Shown here piece after piece: positions 44,893-53,459 of a DNA stretch of 64,000 nt; positions within the stretch are counted from its first letter, which is position 1; each line of letters starts with the position of its first letter. The stretch is from Mucilaginibacter_A sp050955045 (GTDB lineage Bacteria > Bacteroidota > Bacteroidia > Sphingobacteriales > Sphingobacteriaceae), in the NCBI GenBank assembly GCA_050955045.1, contig JBPBQV010000033.1, positions 62,001 to 126,000 on the forward strand, in the 5' to 3' direction. The notes under the pieces were generated by a model. The model made no database searches. It was given only the letters and a program-made list of their open reading frames with translations, and was not told the DNA's origin. Both the position numbers and the translations under genes were made by a program.

Positions 44893-46797
44893 TTAGTTTA
44901 CCACTAAATTATTATTGCTCAAATCTGCATCCATCCAAATGCCGCCATCTAATTTTACAGAGGCTATTTTTTTAGTCGATAAAAGAAGTATGGTTGCTTG
45001 TTTCTCATCTTTATGCCAAACTTCCGGCGTTTGATGAAGTGTTTGATTGCTGCCATCAGCATAAGTAATTACAACATCAAAAGGAACAGCAAAACCTCCA
45101 ATATTATCAACAATTAAATTATAACCCTTTTTAGCTTTATCTAATTTGGAAATAGATAGATCGATGTAGTTTTTTGAGAAAAACCAATTGTTCCAAAACC
45201 AGTTAAGGTTTTTGCCGGAAGCATCATTTATCGAATAAAAATAATCCCAGGGAATTGGATGTTTGCCATGCCAGCTCTCCATAAAAACATGCAGCGTTTT
45301 CTTAAATTCGTTATCGCCGAGCATATCTTTTAAAGCTAAATAAGCAAGCGACGGTTTGCCGTATTCATTATCTCCTAAAATCCTTCCTGATGTTAACTCG
45401 CCTCGTGTAACGATTGGTTCCTGTACTTCTTTTATCGATGGATTTTTAATCCAGCGGTTCACCCTAAATTGTCTGTAATTTTCTGCGGCTTTTTCTTTTC
45501 CCTGATCAGTTTGGCCAATTAAATATTCAAAGGTTGTTGCCCAGCCTTCATCCATAAAACCATAGCTGGATTCGTTGATGCCCATGTAAAAAGGAAACCA
45601 GGTATGTGCGATTTCATGCTCGGCAACAAATTGTGAAAAAACCGGATCGGGATAAGTTTCATCATTCACCATCATTGGATATTCCATGCCCGCGTAACCC
45701 TGCACAATTGTAGTTTTTGGAAAAGGATAAGGCACGCCCGGCCAATTTTTAGACATCCAGTTTAACGAATGCTGGCCAAATTTTACCATCTGATGGAAAT
45801 CTGCCGAAGTATCATTGTAAGCGGCTTGCACACTTGCCCGGCGGTTGGTTTTTTCATCAACAATGGTACTGCTGGCATCCCAATCGTAGTGATCGCTCAT
45901 CGCCAATGCAACATCTGTTATATGATCAGCTTTCCATTTCCAGGTATTGGTTTGATTTTGAACAGTTACAGAATGATTAGCTAATTCATCTTTTGTGGCG
46001 ATACGAATAACGGAGTCTGCCGTTATTGATTGATCTAAACGGCGCGCATATTCCGGCTGCAACACTTCAGCAGAGTTTTGCAAAGTTCCGGTCGCATAAA
46101 CGATGTAGTTTTTGGGTACGGTAACCTGGAATGTATAATTGTTGAAATCGTTATAAAATTCACGTCCGCCGGTAAAATCCAAACGGTCCCAACCGTTGTA
46201 ATCATCATAAACTGCAACTCGCGGGTAATAATATGCCAGGAAAAAAGTTGTACTGTCAATAATTCCTTCCCGGCCTTTTTGCGGAGAAATATAGAAATGC
46301 CAATTTACGTTCAGTTTGATGGATTCATTTGGCTTCAAAGGTTTTTCGAGCGCAACGCTTTGCCAGGTGTAATGTCCTTCGTTATCCGGCAAAGGCGTTT
46401 TCTTTCCGTTCACTTTAAAATCATCAATCACAATTCCGTTGCTCAAAGTATCCCGGGTAGAACTGTTTTTTCTGCTTGCAGTGCTTCGTTTATGGCTGTT
46501 TTGAATCAATTTCATCACTAATTCATTCAACGTATTTGGGCTGTTATTGAAATAAGTAATTTCTTCCGTGCCAGAAACTAAACGATTTGGCGGTGCAGCA
46601 GCAATCGAAATGTTATAATTAGCTGTGTTTTGCCAGTAGCTTTTGCCTGGTTTTCCGGTTATGGTACGCGTGCCTTTTTGATAAGCCTGCTGCACGTAAT
46701 CCGGCATAGTTAAAGTTTGTGCTTTACTTTTGAAAGAACAAATTACTGATACTAAAACAATTGAAATAGTTGATTTAGAATAGTTTATAATATTCAT
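44893..46797 (-). CDS. M1-family zinc metallopeptidase, exported
   Basis: This 634-residue protein has a signal peptide ending FKSKAQ. The gluzincin site is HEIAH with H394, E395 and H398, and the third zinc ligand is E in DEGWATTFE. GMEYPMMV is the usual exopeptidase-type GxMEN region with a variant. It belongs to the M1 (aminopeptidase N-like) family, common in Bacteroidota periplasm. Two copies of the dispersed motif lie inside the gene (encoding SIKEV and ILLLST). Lies between thyA and folA. Confidence 0.88.
   Translation of the reverse strand: MNIINYSKSTISIVLVSVICSFKSKAQTLTMPDYVQQAYQKGTRTITGKPGKSYWQNTANYNISIAAAPPNRLVSGTEEITYFNNSPNTLNELVMKLIQNSHKRSTASRKNSSTRDTLSNGIVIDDFKVNGKKTPLPDNEGHYTWQSVALEKPLKPNESIKLNVNWHFYISPQKGREGIIDSTTFFLAYYYPRVAVYDDYNGWDRLDFTGGREFYNDFNNYTFQVTVPKNYIVYATGTLQNSAEVLQPEYARRLDQSITADSVIRIATKDELANHSVTVQNQTNTWKWKADHITDVALAMSDHYDWDASSTIVDEKTNRRASVQAAYNDTSADFHQMVKFGQHSLNWMSKNWPGVPYPFPKTTIVQGYAGMEYPMMVNDETYPDPVFSQFVAEHEIAHTWFPFYMGINESSYGFMDEGWATTFEYLIGQTDQGKEKAAENYRQFRVNRWIKNPSIKEVQEPIVTRGELTSGRILGDNEYGKPSLAYLALKDMLGDNEFKKTLHVFMESWHGKHPIPWDYFYSINDASGKNLNWFWNNWFFSKNYIDLSISKLDKAKKGYNLIVDNIGGFAVPFDVVITYADGSNQTLHQTPEVWHKDEKQATILLLSTKKIASVKLDGGIWMDADLSNNNLVVN
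44978..44991 (+). repeat. Dispersed 14-bp motif inside the M1 peptidase gene
   Basis: Exact copy GATAAAAGAAGTAT, also with the TTTTTTTAGTC flank. On the coding strand it reads I-L-L-L-S-T. Confidence 0.75.
45423..45436 (-). repeat. Dispersed 14-bp motif inside the M1 peptidase gene
   Basis: GTACTTCTTTTATC, read on the coding strand as I-K-E-V. Confidence 0.7.
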
Positions 46798-46811
46798 AAT
46801 GTTTTTATGGT

Positions 46812-46825
46812 GATAAAAGAAGCAT
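46812..46825 (+). repeat. Dispersed 14-bp motif
   Basis: Exact copy GATAAAAGAAGCAT in the 32-bp gap between thyA and the M1 peptidase gene. Confidence 0.8.
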
Positions 46826-46829
46826 CAGA

Positions 46830-47624
46830 TTATACAGCAACCTGTGCCTTAATATGCGGCATAGGATCATAATTCTCCAACGTAAAATCTGTAAACTTAA
46901 AACTGAAAATATCTTTTACATCAGGATTAATACACATGGTTGGCAAAGTTCGCGGTTCGCGGCTTAGCTGTAAATTTGCCTGTTCCAGATGGTTATTGTA
47001 GATGTGCGCATCGCCCAAAGTATGAATAAAATCTCCAGGTTCTAAATTACAAACCTGCGCCATCATTAGCGTAAGCAAAGCATAAGAAGCAATATTGAAC
47101 GGCACGCCCAGAAAAATATCTGCACTGCGTTGATACAGCTGACAGGAAAGCTTGCCATCGGCAACATAAAACTGGAACAAACAATGGCAGGGCGGTAGCG
47201 CCATTTTATTTACATCGGCAACATTCCAGGCGGAAACAATGATGCGGCGCGAATCCGGATTGTTTTTTAACTGATTGATGACCTGACTGATCTGGTCAAT
47301 ATGGCTTCCGTCCGGCGTTGGCCAGCTTCTCCATTGATAACCATAAACCGGACCGAGATTTCCTTCGGCATCAGCCCATTCGTCCCAAATTTTTACGCCG
47401 TTTTCTTTCAGGTATTTGATGTTGGTATCTCCGCTCAAAAACCAAAGCAATTCATGGATAATGGATTTCAAATGTAGTTTTTTAGTCGTCACCAGCGGGA
47501 AACCTTCCTGCAAATTATAACGCATCTGGTAGCCAAAAACGCTGATTGTTCCGGTGCCAGTACGGTCGTGTTTCTGGTTGCCGGTTTCCAAAACGTGGCG
47601 CATCAAATCCTGATATTGTTTCAT
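46830..47624 (-). CDS. thyA: Thymidylate synthase
   Basis: This 264-residue enzyme methylates dUMP to dTMP using methylene-tetrahydrofolate. The nucleophile is C146 in LPPCHCLFQFYV, the same number as in E. coli. Other hallmarks are DRTGTGTISVFG, ELLWFLSGDTNIKYL, SRRIIVSAWN and RSADIFLGVPFNIASYALL. It is the first gene of the probable thyA-peptidase-folA operon. The window shows no alternative thyX. Confidence 0.97.
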   Translation of the reverse strand: MKQYQDLMRHVLETGNQKHDRTGTGTISVFGYQMRYNLQEGFPLVTTKKLHLKSIIHELLWFLSGDTNIKYLKENGVKIWDEWADAEGNLGPVYGYQWRSWPTPDGSHIDQISQVINQLKNNPDSRRIIVSAWNVADVNKMALPPCHCLFQFYVADGKLSCQLYQRSADIFLGVPFNIASYALLTLMMAQVCNLEPGDFIHTLGDAHIYNNHLEQANLQLSREPRTLPTMCINPDVKDIFSFKFTDFTLENYDPMPHIKAQVAV

Positions 47625-47638
47625 GTTGATTTTTGTAT

Positions 47639-47652
47639 GATAAAAGAAGCAT
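47639..47652 (+). repeat. Dispersed 14-bp motif
   Basis: Exact copy GATAAAAGAAGCAT, 15 bp upstream of the thyA start codon. Confidence 0.8.
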
Positions 47653-47724
47653 TACAGAACTGCAAAGAAAAATAATCTATTTTTGGAAACCTATAAATGT
47701 TTAAAAGTAGCCACAATACCTTTC

Positions 47725-48528
47725 ATGATCGTCTTTCCAAACGCAAAAATCAACATCGGCTTAAACGTAATTAATAAGCGTACAGATAGTTATCATAACT
47801 TGGAAACTGTTTTTTATCCGATAAAAATACATGATGCGCTGGAAGTTGTGTTGAGTGATGTGCTGCGTTTTACTTCTTCCGGAAACCTCATTCCAGGAAA
47901 TTCAGATGATAATTTATGTTTGAAAGCTTATCACCTGATCAAAAAAGAGCATAATTTGCCGCCGGTACATATTCATCTGCATAAAAATATTCCGATTGGC
48001 GCAGGTTTGGGCGGAGGATCAGCAGATGCGGGATTCTTTATTAAATTGTTGAATGAAGTTTGCGAAATTGGATTAAGTATCGAAACGATGCAAAATTATG
48101 CCCGGCAACTGGGTGCAGACTGTGCTTTTTTTATCGGCAATAAATCTGTTTTTGCGTTTGAAAAAGGAGATCAGTTTGAGCCGATCAATTTAAATCTTTC
48201 TGCTTATCATTTAGTTTTGGTGATGCCGCCGGTTCATGTTTCTACAGCAGAAGCATACAGTGGCGTTCAACCAAAAGCTTCTAAAAGTGATTTAGAATCA
48301 GCTTCAAAACTTCCTGTTGAAGAATGGAAAAATTTCATAAAAAATGATTTTGAAGAATCTGTTTTTCTGCATCATCCTCAAATATTATCGGTAAAAGAAG
48401 CATTGTACCAACAAGGTGCAATCTATGCAGCCATGAGTGGGAGTGGAGCTGCTGTATTTGGAATTTTCAGCAAAAAACCTGATCTGCAGGAACTTGAAAA
48501 AGCAAATCAGGTTTTTTATGCTGTTTAA
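47725..48528 (+). CDS. ispE: 4-diphosphocytidyl-2-C-methyl-D-erythritol kinase
   Basis: This 267-residue GHMP kinase phosphorylates CDP-methylerythritol in the non-mevalonate isoprenoid pathway. The N-terminus MIVFPNAKINIGLNV is canonical with the catalytic Lys, and IPIGAGLGGGSADAGFFI is the ATP-binding GHMP motif; MSGSGAAVFGIF is motif III. I choose the ATG at 47725; an upstream TTG would add non-homologous residues. LSVKEAL is encoded by a copy of the dispersed motif. The 3' end carries a terminator-like inverted repeat. Confidence 0.95.
   Translation: MIVFPNAKINIGLNVINKRTDSYHNLETVFYPIKIHDALEVVLSDVLRFTSSGNLIPGNSDDNLCLKAYHLIKKEHNLPPVHIHLHKNIPIGAGLGGGSADAGFFIKLLNEVCEIGLSIETMQNYARQLGADCAFFIGNKSVFAFEKGDQFEPINLNLSAYHLVLVMPPVHVSTAEAYSGVQPKASKSDLESASKLPVEEWKNFIKNDFEESVFLHHPQILSVKEALYQQGAIYAAMSGSGAAVFGIFSKKPDLQELEKANQVFYAV
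48390..48403 (+). repeat. Dispersed 14-bp motif inside ispE
   Basis: Exact copy GGTAAAAGAAGCAT read as V-K-E-A. Confidence 0.7.
48472..48517. terminator. Terminator-like hairpin inside the ispE 3' coding end
   Basis: AAAAAACCTGAT at 48472-48483 pairs perfectly with ATCAGGTTTTTT at 48506-48517, with 22 bases between. It ends 11 bp before the ispE stop, and the convergent gene stops 3 bp further, so there is no intergenic room for a separate terminator. Confidence 0.7.
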
Positions 48529-48531
48529 AGA

Positions 48532-49419
48532 TTACAGTCCGGCATCGTCTGTTACGCCGTGACCAAAACCTTCCACCCAATCGCGGTCGCCCCAACCTTT
48601 TGCAATAGCGGTTAACAAACGATTGTGAACGGCTGCGGCAAAAGGCATCGGCATCTCACTTTTTTGTGATAAAGTAAAAGCTAAACGTGCATCTTTTAAA
48701 CCTAATCTGGCTTTAAAACCAACTGGTTCGTATTGTTTATTGGCAATCAGCTTGCCGTAATTTTGATAAATTGGTGCGTTAAACAAAGTAGAGCCAAAAA
48801 AGTCAGCTAACTTTTTAGGATCAATTCCGTTTTTTTCTCCTAAAGTAAATGCTTCGGCCATCATTTCCATTGAAGCCATAATCATAAAATTTCCGGTGAT
48901 TTTAACCACGTTGGCGTTTCCTGGTTCTTCTCCAAAATCAACAACGCCTTGCCCCATACTTTCCAAAATTGGTTTTGCTGCTTCTTTTAAAGATGAATCT
49001 CCAGAAGTACAAATCCATAATTTTTGGGCAGCAGCAGCTTCTGGCCGGCCAAAAACCGGGGCCGTTAAGTAATGTGTACCGGTTTCTTTATGCAAAGCCG
49101 TTAATTTTACAGAAGTTTCTGGTGAAATAGAACTCATCGAAATATGCACTGCACCTTCTTTTAAAGCTTTTAAAAGTCCTTTTTCCCCGCTCACTGCTTC
49201 TTCTAAAATCGCATCTTCGGAAAGCATCGTTATAATGTATTGAACATTACGGGCAGCTTCTTCGGGAGAAGCACAAACAGTAATTGCAACCTGATCTAAC
49301 TCATCCGCTCTGGATGCAGTACGGTTATAAATTTGTAATTCGTAACCTGCTTTAAGCAGGTTTTTTGCCATAGGCAGCCCCATGTTTCCTAATCCTACAA
49401 AACCTATTTTTTCTTTCAT
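48532..49419 (-). CDS. NAD(P)-dependent beta-hydroxyacid dehydrogenase (HIBADH-like)
   Basis: This 295-residue oxidoreductase belongs to the 3-hydroxyisobutyrate/6-phosphogluconate dehydrogenase-like family. The cofactor motif is GFVGLGNMGLPMAKNL. The catalytic lysine is K173 in NVVKITGNFM. The substrate cannot be read from the sequence; succinic semialdehyde, tartronate semialdehyde and 3-hydroxyisobutyrate enzymes all look alike. It lies 2 bp downstream of the LapA-like gene and converges on ispE. Confidence 0.87.
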   Translation of the reverse strand: MKEKIGFVGLGNMGLPMAKNLLKAGYELQIYNRTASRADELDQVAITVCASPEEAARNVQYIITMLSEDAILEEAVSGEKGLLKALKEGAVHISMSSISPETSVKLTALHKETGTHYLTAPVFGRPEAAAAQKLWICTSGDSSLKEAAKPILESMGQGVVDFGEEPGNANVVKITGNFMIMASMEMMAEAFTLGEKNGIDPKKLADFFGSTLFNAPIYQNYGKLIANKQYEPVGFKARLGLKDARLAFTLSQKSEMPMPFAAAVHNRLLTAIAKGWGDRDWVEGFGHGVTDDAGL

Positions 49420-49421
49420 AA

Positions 49422-49706
49422 TTATTCGCTGATGTAATCTCTATCTTCGGCACTTAGTGTATCAAACCGATTTTGATTATTGTTTTGATTTCCGTTGTTT
49501 GTATTTGTATAAATTGTTTTAGCTGGCCTGCTCGCCATGATTAAACCCAAAATAATTCCGATGAAAATAACACCTGTCAGGATAACTAATTTTGGTAGGT
49601 ATAATTCCCAGAATAAAACTTTAAATTTTACTTCATCAGAATTTTGCATCATTACGATGGTAATCAGAACAGTTAATAAGATGGCAAAAAGTGTTTTAGC
49701 TTTCAT
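49422..49706 (-). CDS. LapA-like DUF1049 inner-membrane protein
   Basis: This 94-residue protein has two membrane helices (about 5-22 and 40-60) with the DUF1049 pattern QNSDEVKFKVLFWELYLPKL and VILTGVIFIGIILGLIMA, then an Asn/Gln-rich polar tail. DUF1049/LapA proteins are inner-membrane and in E. coli are linked to lipopolysaccharide assembly. It is probably co-transcribed with the dehydrogenase directly downstream. Confidence 0.8.
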   Translation of the reverse strand: MKAKTLFAILLTVLITIVMMQNSDEVKFKVLFWELYLPKLVILTGVIFIGIILGLIMASRPAKTIYTNTNNGNQNNNQNRFDTLSAEDRDYISE

Positions 49707-50185
49707 AATCTAAACATTAAACATATTGTTTGTAATAGATGTTTTTGGGTAAAGAGGAAGTTTTTTTGTCTAACGTAAAATATGATCTGTTTAAAAAAAT
49801 ATTATTTTGTGGTATGCTCTTTGCCACGAACTAGTAGAAGAATTTATTTCAATCTTTTTCCTTCTTAAAGGTTTTTGTAACACTTTTCAATGATACTCTA
49901 AGTTTTATAAATCTTTATAAAAAAACTTCATATTATACTTCATGAAGAGCAAGATATTTTACTGATTAATAGTTATTTAAAAATCTTATTTTCATTATAA
50001 ATTGATAAAGCTAAAAATATTGGCAAGAAACTGTTAGTTTAAGTAATACTACTTTAATTAAAACTAGAGTTAGCTTTTATAATCAATTGAATATTAAATA
50101 TTTGGTAAAGAAATATAATTATTGAAAAACTTGGTTTTAGAGAATATCTGATAATAACCGTATAAAATATTTTCTAAATACGTCT
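49707..50185. other. AT-rich gap, no gene recognised
   Basis: About 480 bp with strong AT bias separates the LapA-like gene from the end of the EamA transporter gene. I see no ORF with coding character and no copy of the dispersed motif. A 62-residue ORF overlapping the EamA gene (50094-50282) looks spurious. Confidence 0.5.
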
Positions 50186-51100
50186 TCAAATTAAAGTTTT
50201 TCTGTTTCGGTAACTGATAATCTTTTGTTGCGCTATTGGGAATAAAAATATAGTTGAAAGGATTAAAACAGCACCTATCCAAAATCCCGAAGTCATTTTT
50301 TTTAAATCTCCGAAAAAGATAAAAGCCATAATAATACCGTAAACTGGTTCCAGATTAGTAATTAATGCAACGCGAAAAGCAGATAATTGCTTCATTACGG
50401 AAACGCCAGCAACATAAGCTACAGAGGTACAAACTGTGCCTAAAAGAAGCAAGTAGGCGATATCATCATTTTTTAAATGGAAGCCATTTTTAAAACCGCC
50501 TGTAATTAAAAGATAAACTGACAGCCAGAAAAAAGCTCCGGAAAGCTCATAAAAAGCAATAACAGGTGCTGCTTTTTGTTTTACAAATTGCGAGTTGATA
50601 ATGCTGAAAATACTGGCTGCAGCAGCACTAATTAAGCCTAAAATAATGCCTTTAGTGTACTGAGTTTCAAATTTAAAAATCAAAAATATACCGGTAATGA
50701 TCATTAATCCAGCTACGATTTCAAGTTTGGATATTTTTTTATTGGTAACTAACGGTTCAAAAACTGCCGTAAATAAAGTAGTTGCAGAGAGGCAAACCAA
50801 CGTTACTGAAACAGTTGAAATTTTGATTGATTGAAAAAACAGCAGCCAGTGCGTACCTACAATTGCGCCGGTAAAAATCAACTGGAAAAAAGATTTTCGA
50901 CTTACTTTAAAATCAACCTTGGCAAAAATAAAGTATAAAAATAGGGAAACGAACGCGATTAATAATCTGTACCAAACCAAATAATATGCTGAAACGGAGA
51001 TCAGCGCACCTAGAATTCCGGTAAATCCCCAGATAAAAACAGTACAATGGAGGATAAGCAGATTTTTTTCTACTTCATTTAAAGAGGTTTTAAACTTCAT
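50186..51100 (-). CDS. EamA/DMT-family transporter
   Basis: This 304-residue inner-membrane protein has ten predicted helices in two EamA repeats (about 10-145 and 155-295). Repeat signatures are FIWGFTGILGALI at the start and ALITNLEPVYGIIMAFIFFGD near the end of the second repeat. Such proteins export amino acids, nucleobases or other metabolites; the cargo is not known. It overlaps the upstream LptF/G gene by one base, so the two are translationally coupled, with tgt ahead of them. Confidence 0.88.
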   Translation of the reverse strand: MKFKTSLNEVEKNLLILHCTVFIWGFTGILGALISVSAYYLVWYRLLIAFVSLFLYFIFAKVDFKVSRKSFFQLIFTGAIVGTHWLLFFQSIKISTVSVTLVCLSATTLFTAVFEPLVTNKKISKLEIVAGLMIITGIFLIFKFETQYTKGIILGLISAAAASIFSIINSQFVKQKAAPVIAFYELSGAFFWLSVYLLITGGFKNGFHLKNDDIAYLLLLGTVCTSVAYVAGVSVMKQLSAFRVALITNLEPVYGIIMAFIFFGDLKKMTSGFWIGAVLILSTIFLFPIAQQKIISYRNRKTLI

Positions 51101-52200
51101 TACTTGGGAGCCTTTTTGAGTAGGTACAAGCCTAAAATGCCAAAAATCAGATTAGGAATAAAGACAGCAATTATAGGCGGCAAACCTCCTTTTAAAGCAA
51201 AAACTTTAGAAAACTGTACAGTAACAATATAGGCAAAACACAGAAAAATACCAATTCCTAAAGGCAAACCAATGCCGCCACGTACTTTTCGGGAGGACAT
51301 AGCTACGCCAATCAGCGTTAAAATATAGGCGGAAAGCGGGTAAACAAAGCGCTGAAATTTTTCGTATTGCAGGTTCACCATTACGCCCGTACCACGTATT
51401 TTTTCTTTTTCAATGTTGGTATTTAGTTCTTTCATGGGCATGGCATCATACAAATTATGGGCAGAAAAATCAATCGGCCGCATATCTAGAACTGTATCTT
51501 TTTTTACACCGCTAACCATTTTTTCCTTTAAACCATTAACGTAACGGATAGAGTAATCAAGCATCGACCATACTCTTTTTAACGAATCATAAGTAACCCG
51601 TGTGGCCATTATTTTTTCCTTTAAAGTATCCTTGTCAAACTTTTCTAACATGAACTGATAGCCAGTATGTTGCTGACTATCAAAGGATTGAAGATATACG
51701 TAGGTGCTTTTATCCAGCTGCATATGCACTTCATTTTTTAATTCGTTATTGCCACTGTTTACATACGTGTTTTCAAAAGTAGTTTTAAGCTGATTCGTAT
51801 GCGGGATGATAAAAACATTAAACACCAGCGAGACTAAAAATATGACCGAAGAAGCAACTGCATAAGGTCGCAGAAAACGGTTAAAACTTGCACCACCACT
51901 TAAAATAGGTACAATTTCGGTTAGATCGGCCATTTTAGCTGTGAAAAAAATAACCGCAATAAAGTTGATCAGCGGGAATAACAGATTGATGTAAAAAGGG
52001 ATGAAGCCAAAATAATAATGTGTAACAATAAAACCAAAGCTTAGATCATGCTTTAAAAAGTCATCCAGTTTTTCCGAAATATCAAACACCACAATAATTA
52101 CCAGGAAAATTCCGATTGTAAAAACAAAGGTTCCGAGGTATTTATTGATGATATACCAGTCGATAATTTTAAGATACCTTTTAGTTAGCTTTTGCATCAC
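51100..52200 (-). CDS. lptG: LptF/LptG family permease
   Basis: This 366-residue inner-membrane protein has the LptF/G layout: three N-terminal helices (IIDWYIINKYLGTFVFTIGI onward), a periplasmic beta-jellyroll domain (about 120-275) and three C-terminal helices ending LIFGILGLYLL. LptF/G proteins with LptB2 extract lipopolysaccharide from the inner membrane. The family motif ELVPLLSGG is present as EIVPILSGG. Whether this copy is LptF or LptG in role is uncertain. It overlaps tgt by 4 bp. Confidence 0.88.
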   Translation of the reverse strand: MMQKLTKRYLKIIDWYIINKYLGTFVFTIGIFLVIIVVFDISEKLDDFLKHDLSFGFIVTHYYFGFIPFYINLLFPLINFIAVIFFTAKMADLTEIVPILSGGASFNRFLRPYAVASSVIFLVSLVFNVFIIPHTNQLKTTFENTYVNSGNNELKNEVHMQLDKSTYVYLQSFDSQQHTGYQFMLEKFDKDTLKEKIMATRVTYDSLKRVWSMLDYSIRYVNGLKEKMVSGVKKDTVLDMRPIDFSAHNLYDAMPMKELNTNIEKEKIRGTGVMVNLQYEKFQRFVYPLSAYILTLIGVAMSSRKVRGGIGLPLGIGIFLCFAYIVTVQFSKVFALKGGLPPIIAVFIPNLIFGILGLYLLKKAPK

Positions 52201-53327
52201 AATCGTTGTGCAAGTGTTTTTACCATGCTATTTTTCCAGTTGTAAAAAGTGCCACTGATAATTTTTTCGCGTGCTTCTTTTACCAACCATAAATAAAAGT
52301 GCAAGTTATGAAGTGTAGCAATCTGTGCACCGAGCATTTCCCCAGAATGAATCAGATGTCGAAGATAAGCTTTTGAATAATTTGTATCGGCACACAAATC
52401 ACTGTCTTCGTCAATTGCCGAAAAATCATTTTTCCATTTTTCGTTTTTAATGTTGATGATACCATTTCTGGTAAACAACATACCATTGCGGCCGTTTCGG
52501 GTTGGCATTACACAATCAAACATATCAATACCCAAAGCAATATTTTCAAGCAGGTTAATCGGTGTGCCTACGCCCATTAAATAGCGCGGTTTGTTTTGCG
52601 GGAGGATATTGCAAACAACTTCAGTCATGGCATACATTTCTTCGGCAGGTTCTCCAACAGATAAACCACCGATGGCATTACCTTCACGTTCAAAAGAAGC
52701 AATTACTTCGGCAGATTTTTCACGTAAATCTTTATAAACCGAACCCTGAACAATTGGGAAAAGCGTTTGCGAAAAGCCGTATTTTGGTTCTGTAGTATCA
52801 AAACGATCACAGCAGCGTTTTAGCCAGCGGTGTGTCATTTCGATAGATCGTCGGGCATAGCCGTATTCGCAGGGATAAGGAGTGCATTCATCAAAAGCCA
52901 TAATAATATCAGCTCCAATTGTGCGCTGCGTATCCATCACATTTTCAGGCGTAAATAAATGTTTAGAACCATCAATATGCGAACGGAAAGTTACGCCTTC
53001 TTCTTTAATTTTACGAACCTCTGTTAACGAATAAACCTGATAACCACCACTATCTGTTAAGATTGGTTTGTCCCAATTGATAAATTTGTGCAGGCCACCG
53101 GCTTTTTCTATGGTATTTAAACCCGGACGTAAATATAAATGATAAGTATTTCCAAGGATGATTTGCGCTTTGATATCATCTGCCAGTTCCCGCTGGTGTA
53201 CTGCTTTTACGGTTCCGGCTGTGCCAACCGGCATGAAAATCGGTGTTTGTATTGTTCCGTGGTCCGTGGTAATTTCTCCTGCTCTGGCTTTCGATAACGG
53301 ATCAAGGGCAATTTGCTGAAACTTCAT
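52197..53327 (-). CDS. tgt: tRNA-guanine transglycosylase (queuine tRNA-ribosyltransferase)
   Basis: This 376-residue enzyme swaps guanine 34 of GUN-anticodon tRNAs for a queuosine precursor. Nucleophile/base residues include D92 in TDSGGYQVYS and Asp in CVMPTRNGRNG; GGLSVGEP and GVGTPINLLE are typical. The usual CxCxxC zinc site near the C-terminus is reduced to a single Cys (DSDLCADTNYSKAYLRHL), a variation seen in other Bacteroidota Tgt. A copy of the dispersed motif encodes V-K-E-A. It leads a tightly overlapping operon with an LptF/G gene and EamA. Confidence 0.95.
   Translation of the reverse strand: MKFQQIALDPLSKARAGEITTDHGTIQTPIFMPVGTAGTVKAVHQRELADDIKAQIILGNTYHLYLRPGLNTIEKAGGLHKFINWDKPILTDSGGYQVYSLTEVRKIKEEGVTFRSHIDGSKHLFTPENVMDTQRTIGADIIMAFDECTPYPCEYGYARRSIEMTHRWLKRCCDRFDTTEPKYGFSQTLFPIVQGSVYKDLREKSAEVIASFEREGNAIGGLSVGEPAEEMYAMTEVVCNILPQNKPRYLMGVGTPINLLENIALGIDMFDCVMPTRNGRNGMLFTRNGIINIKNEKWKNDFSAIDEDSDLCADTNYSKAYLRHLIHSGEMLGAQIATLHNLHFYLWLVKEAREKIISGTFYNWKNSMVKTLAQRL
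52271..52284 (-). repeat. Dispersed 14-bp motif inside tgt
   Basis: GTGCTTCTTTTACC with the AACCATAAAT flank, read on the coding strand as V-K-E-A. Confidence 0.7.
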
Positions 53328-53459
53328 TTATATATACACCAATTAAAGCGCAAAAGTAGGAAATAAAAGTATTTTAGTAACAGATTTATTCCGGTGCCAA
53401 TACGGTAGTTCAGTTAATTTTTAAGAAATTTGCCCTGTCCGAAAAATTAATTCCCTACT

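Noticed and set aside
50094..50282. 62-residue ORF in the AT-rich gap
   Set aside because: Overlaps the EamA gene end in another frame and has no recognisable feature.
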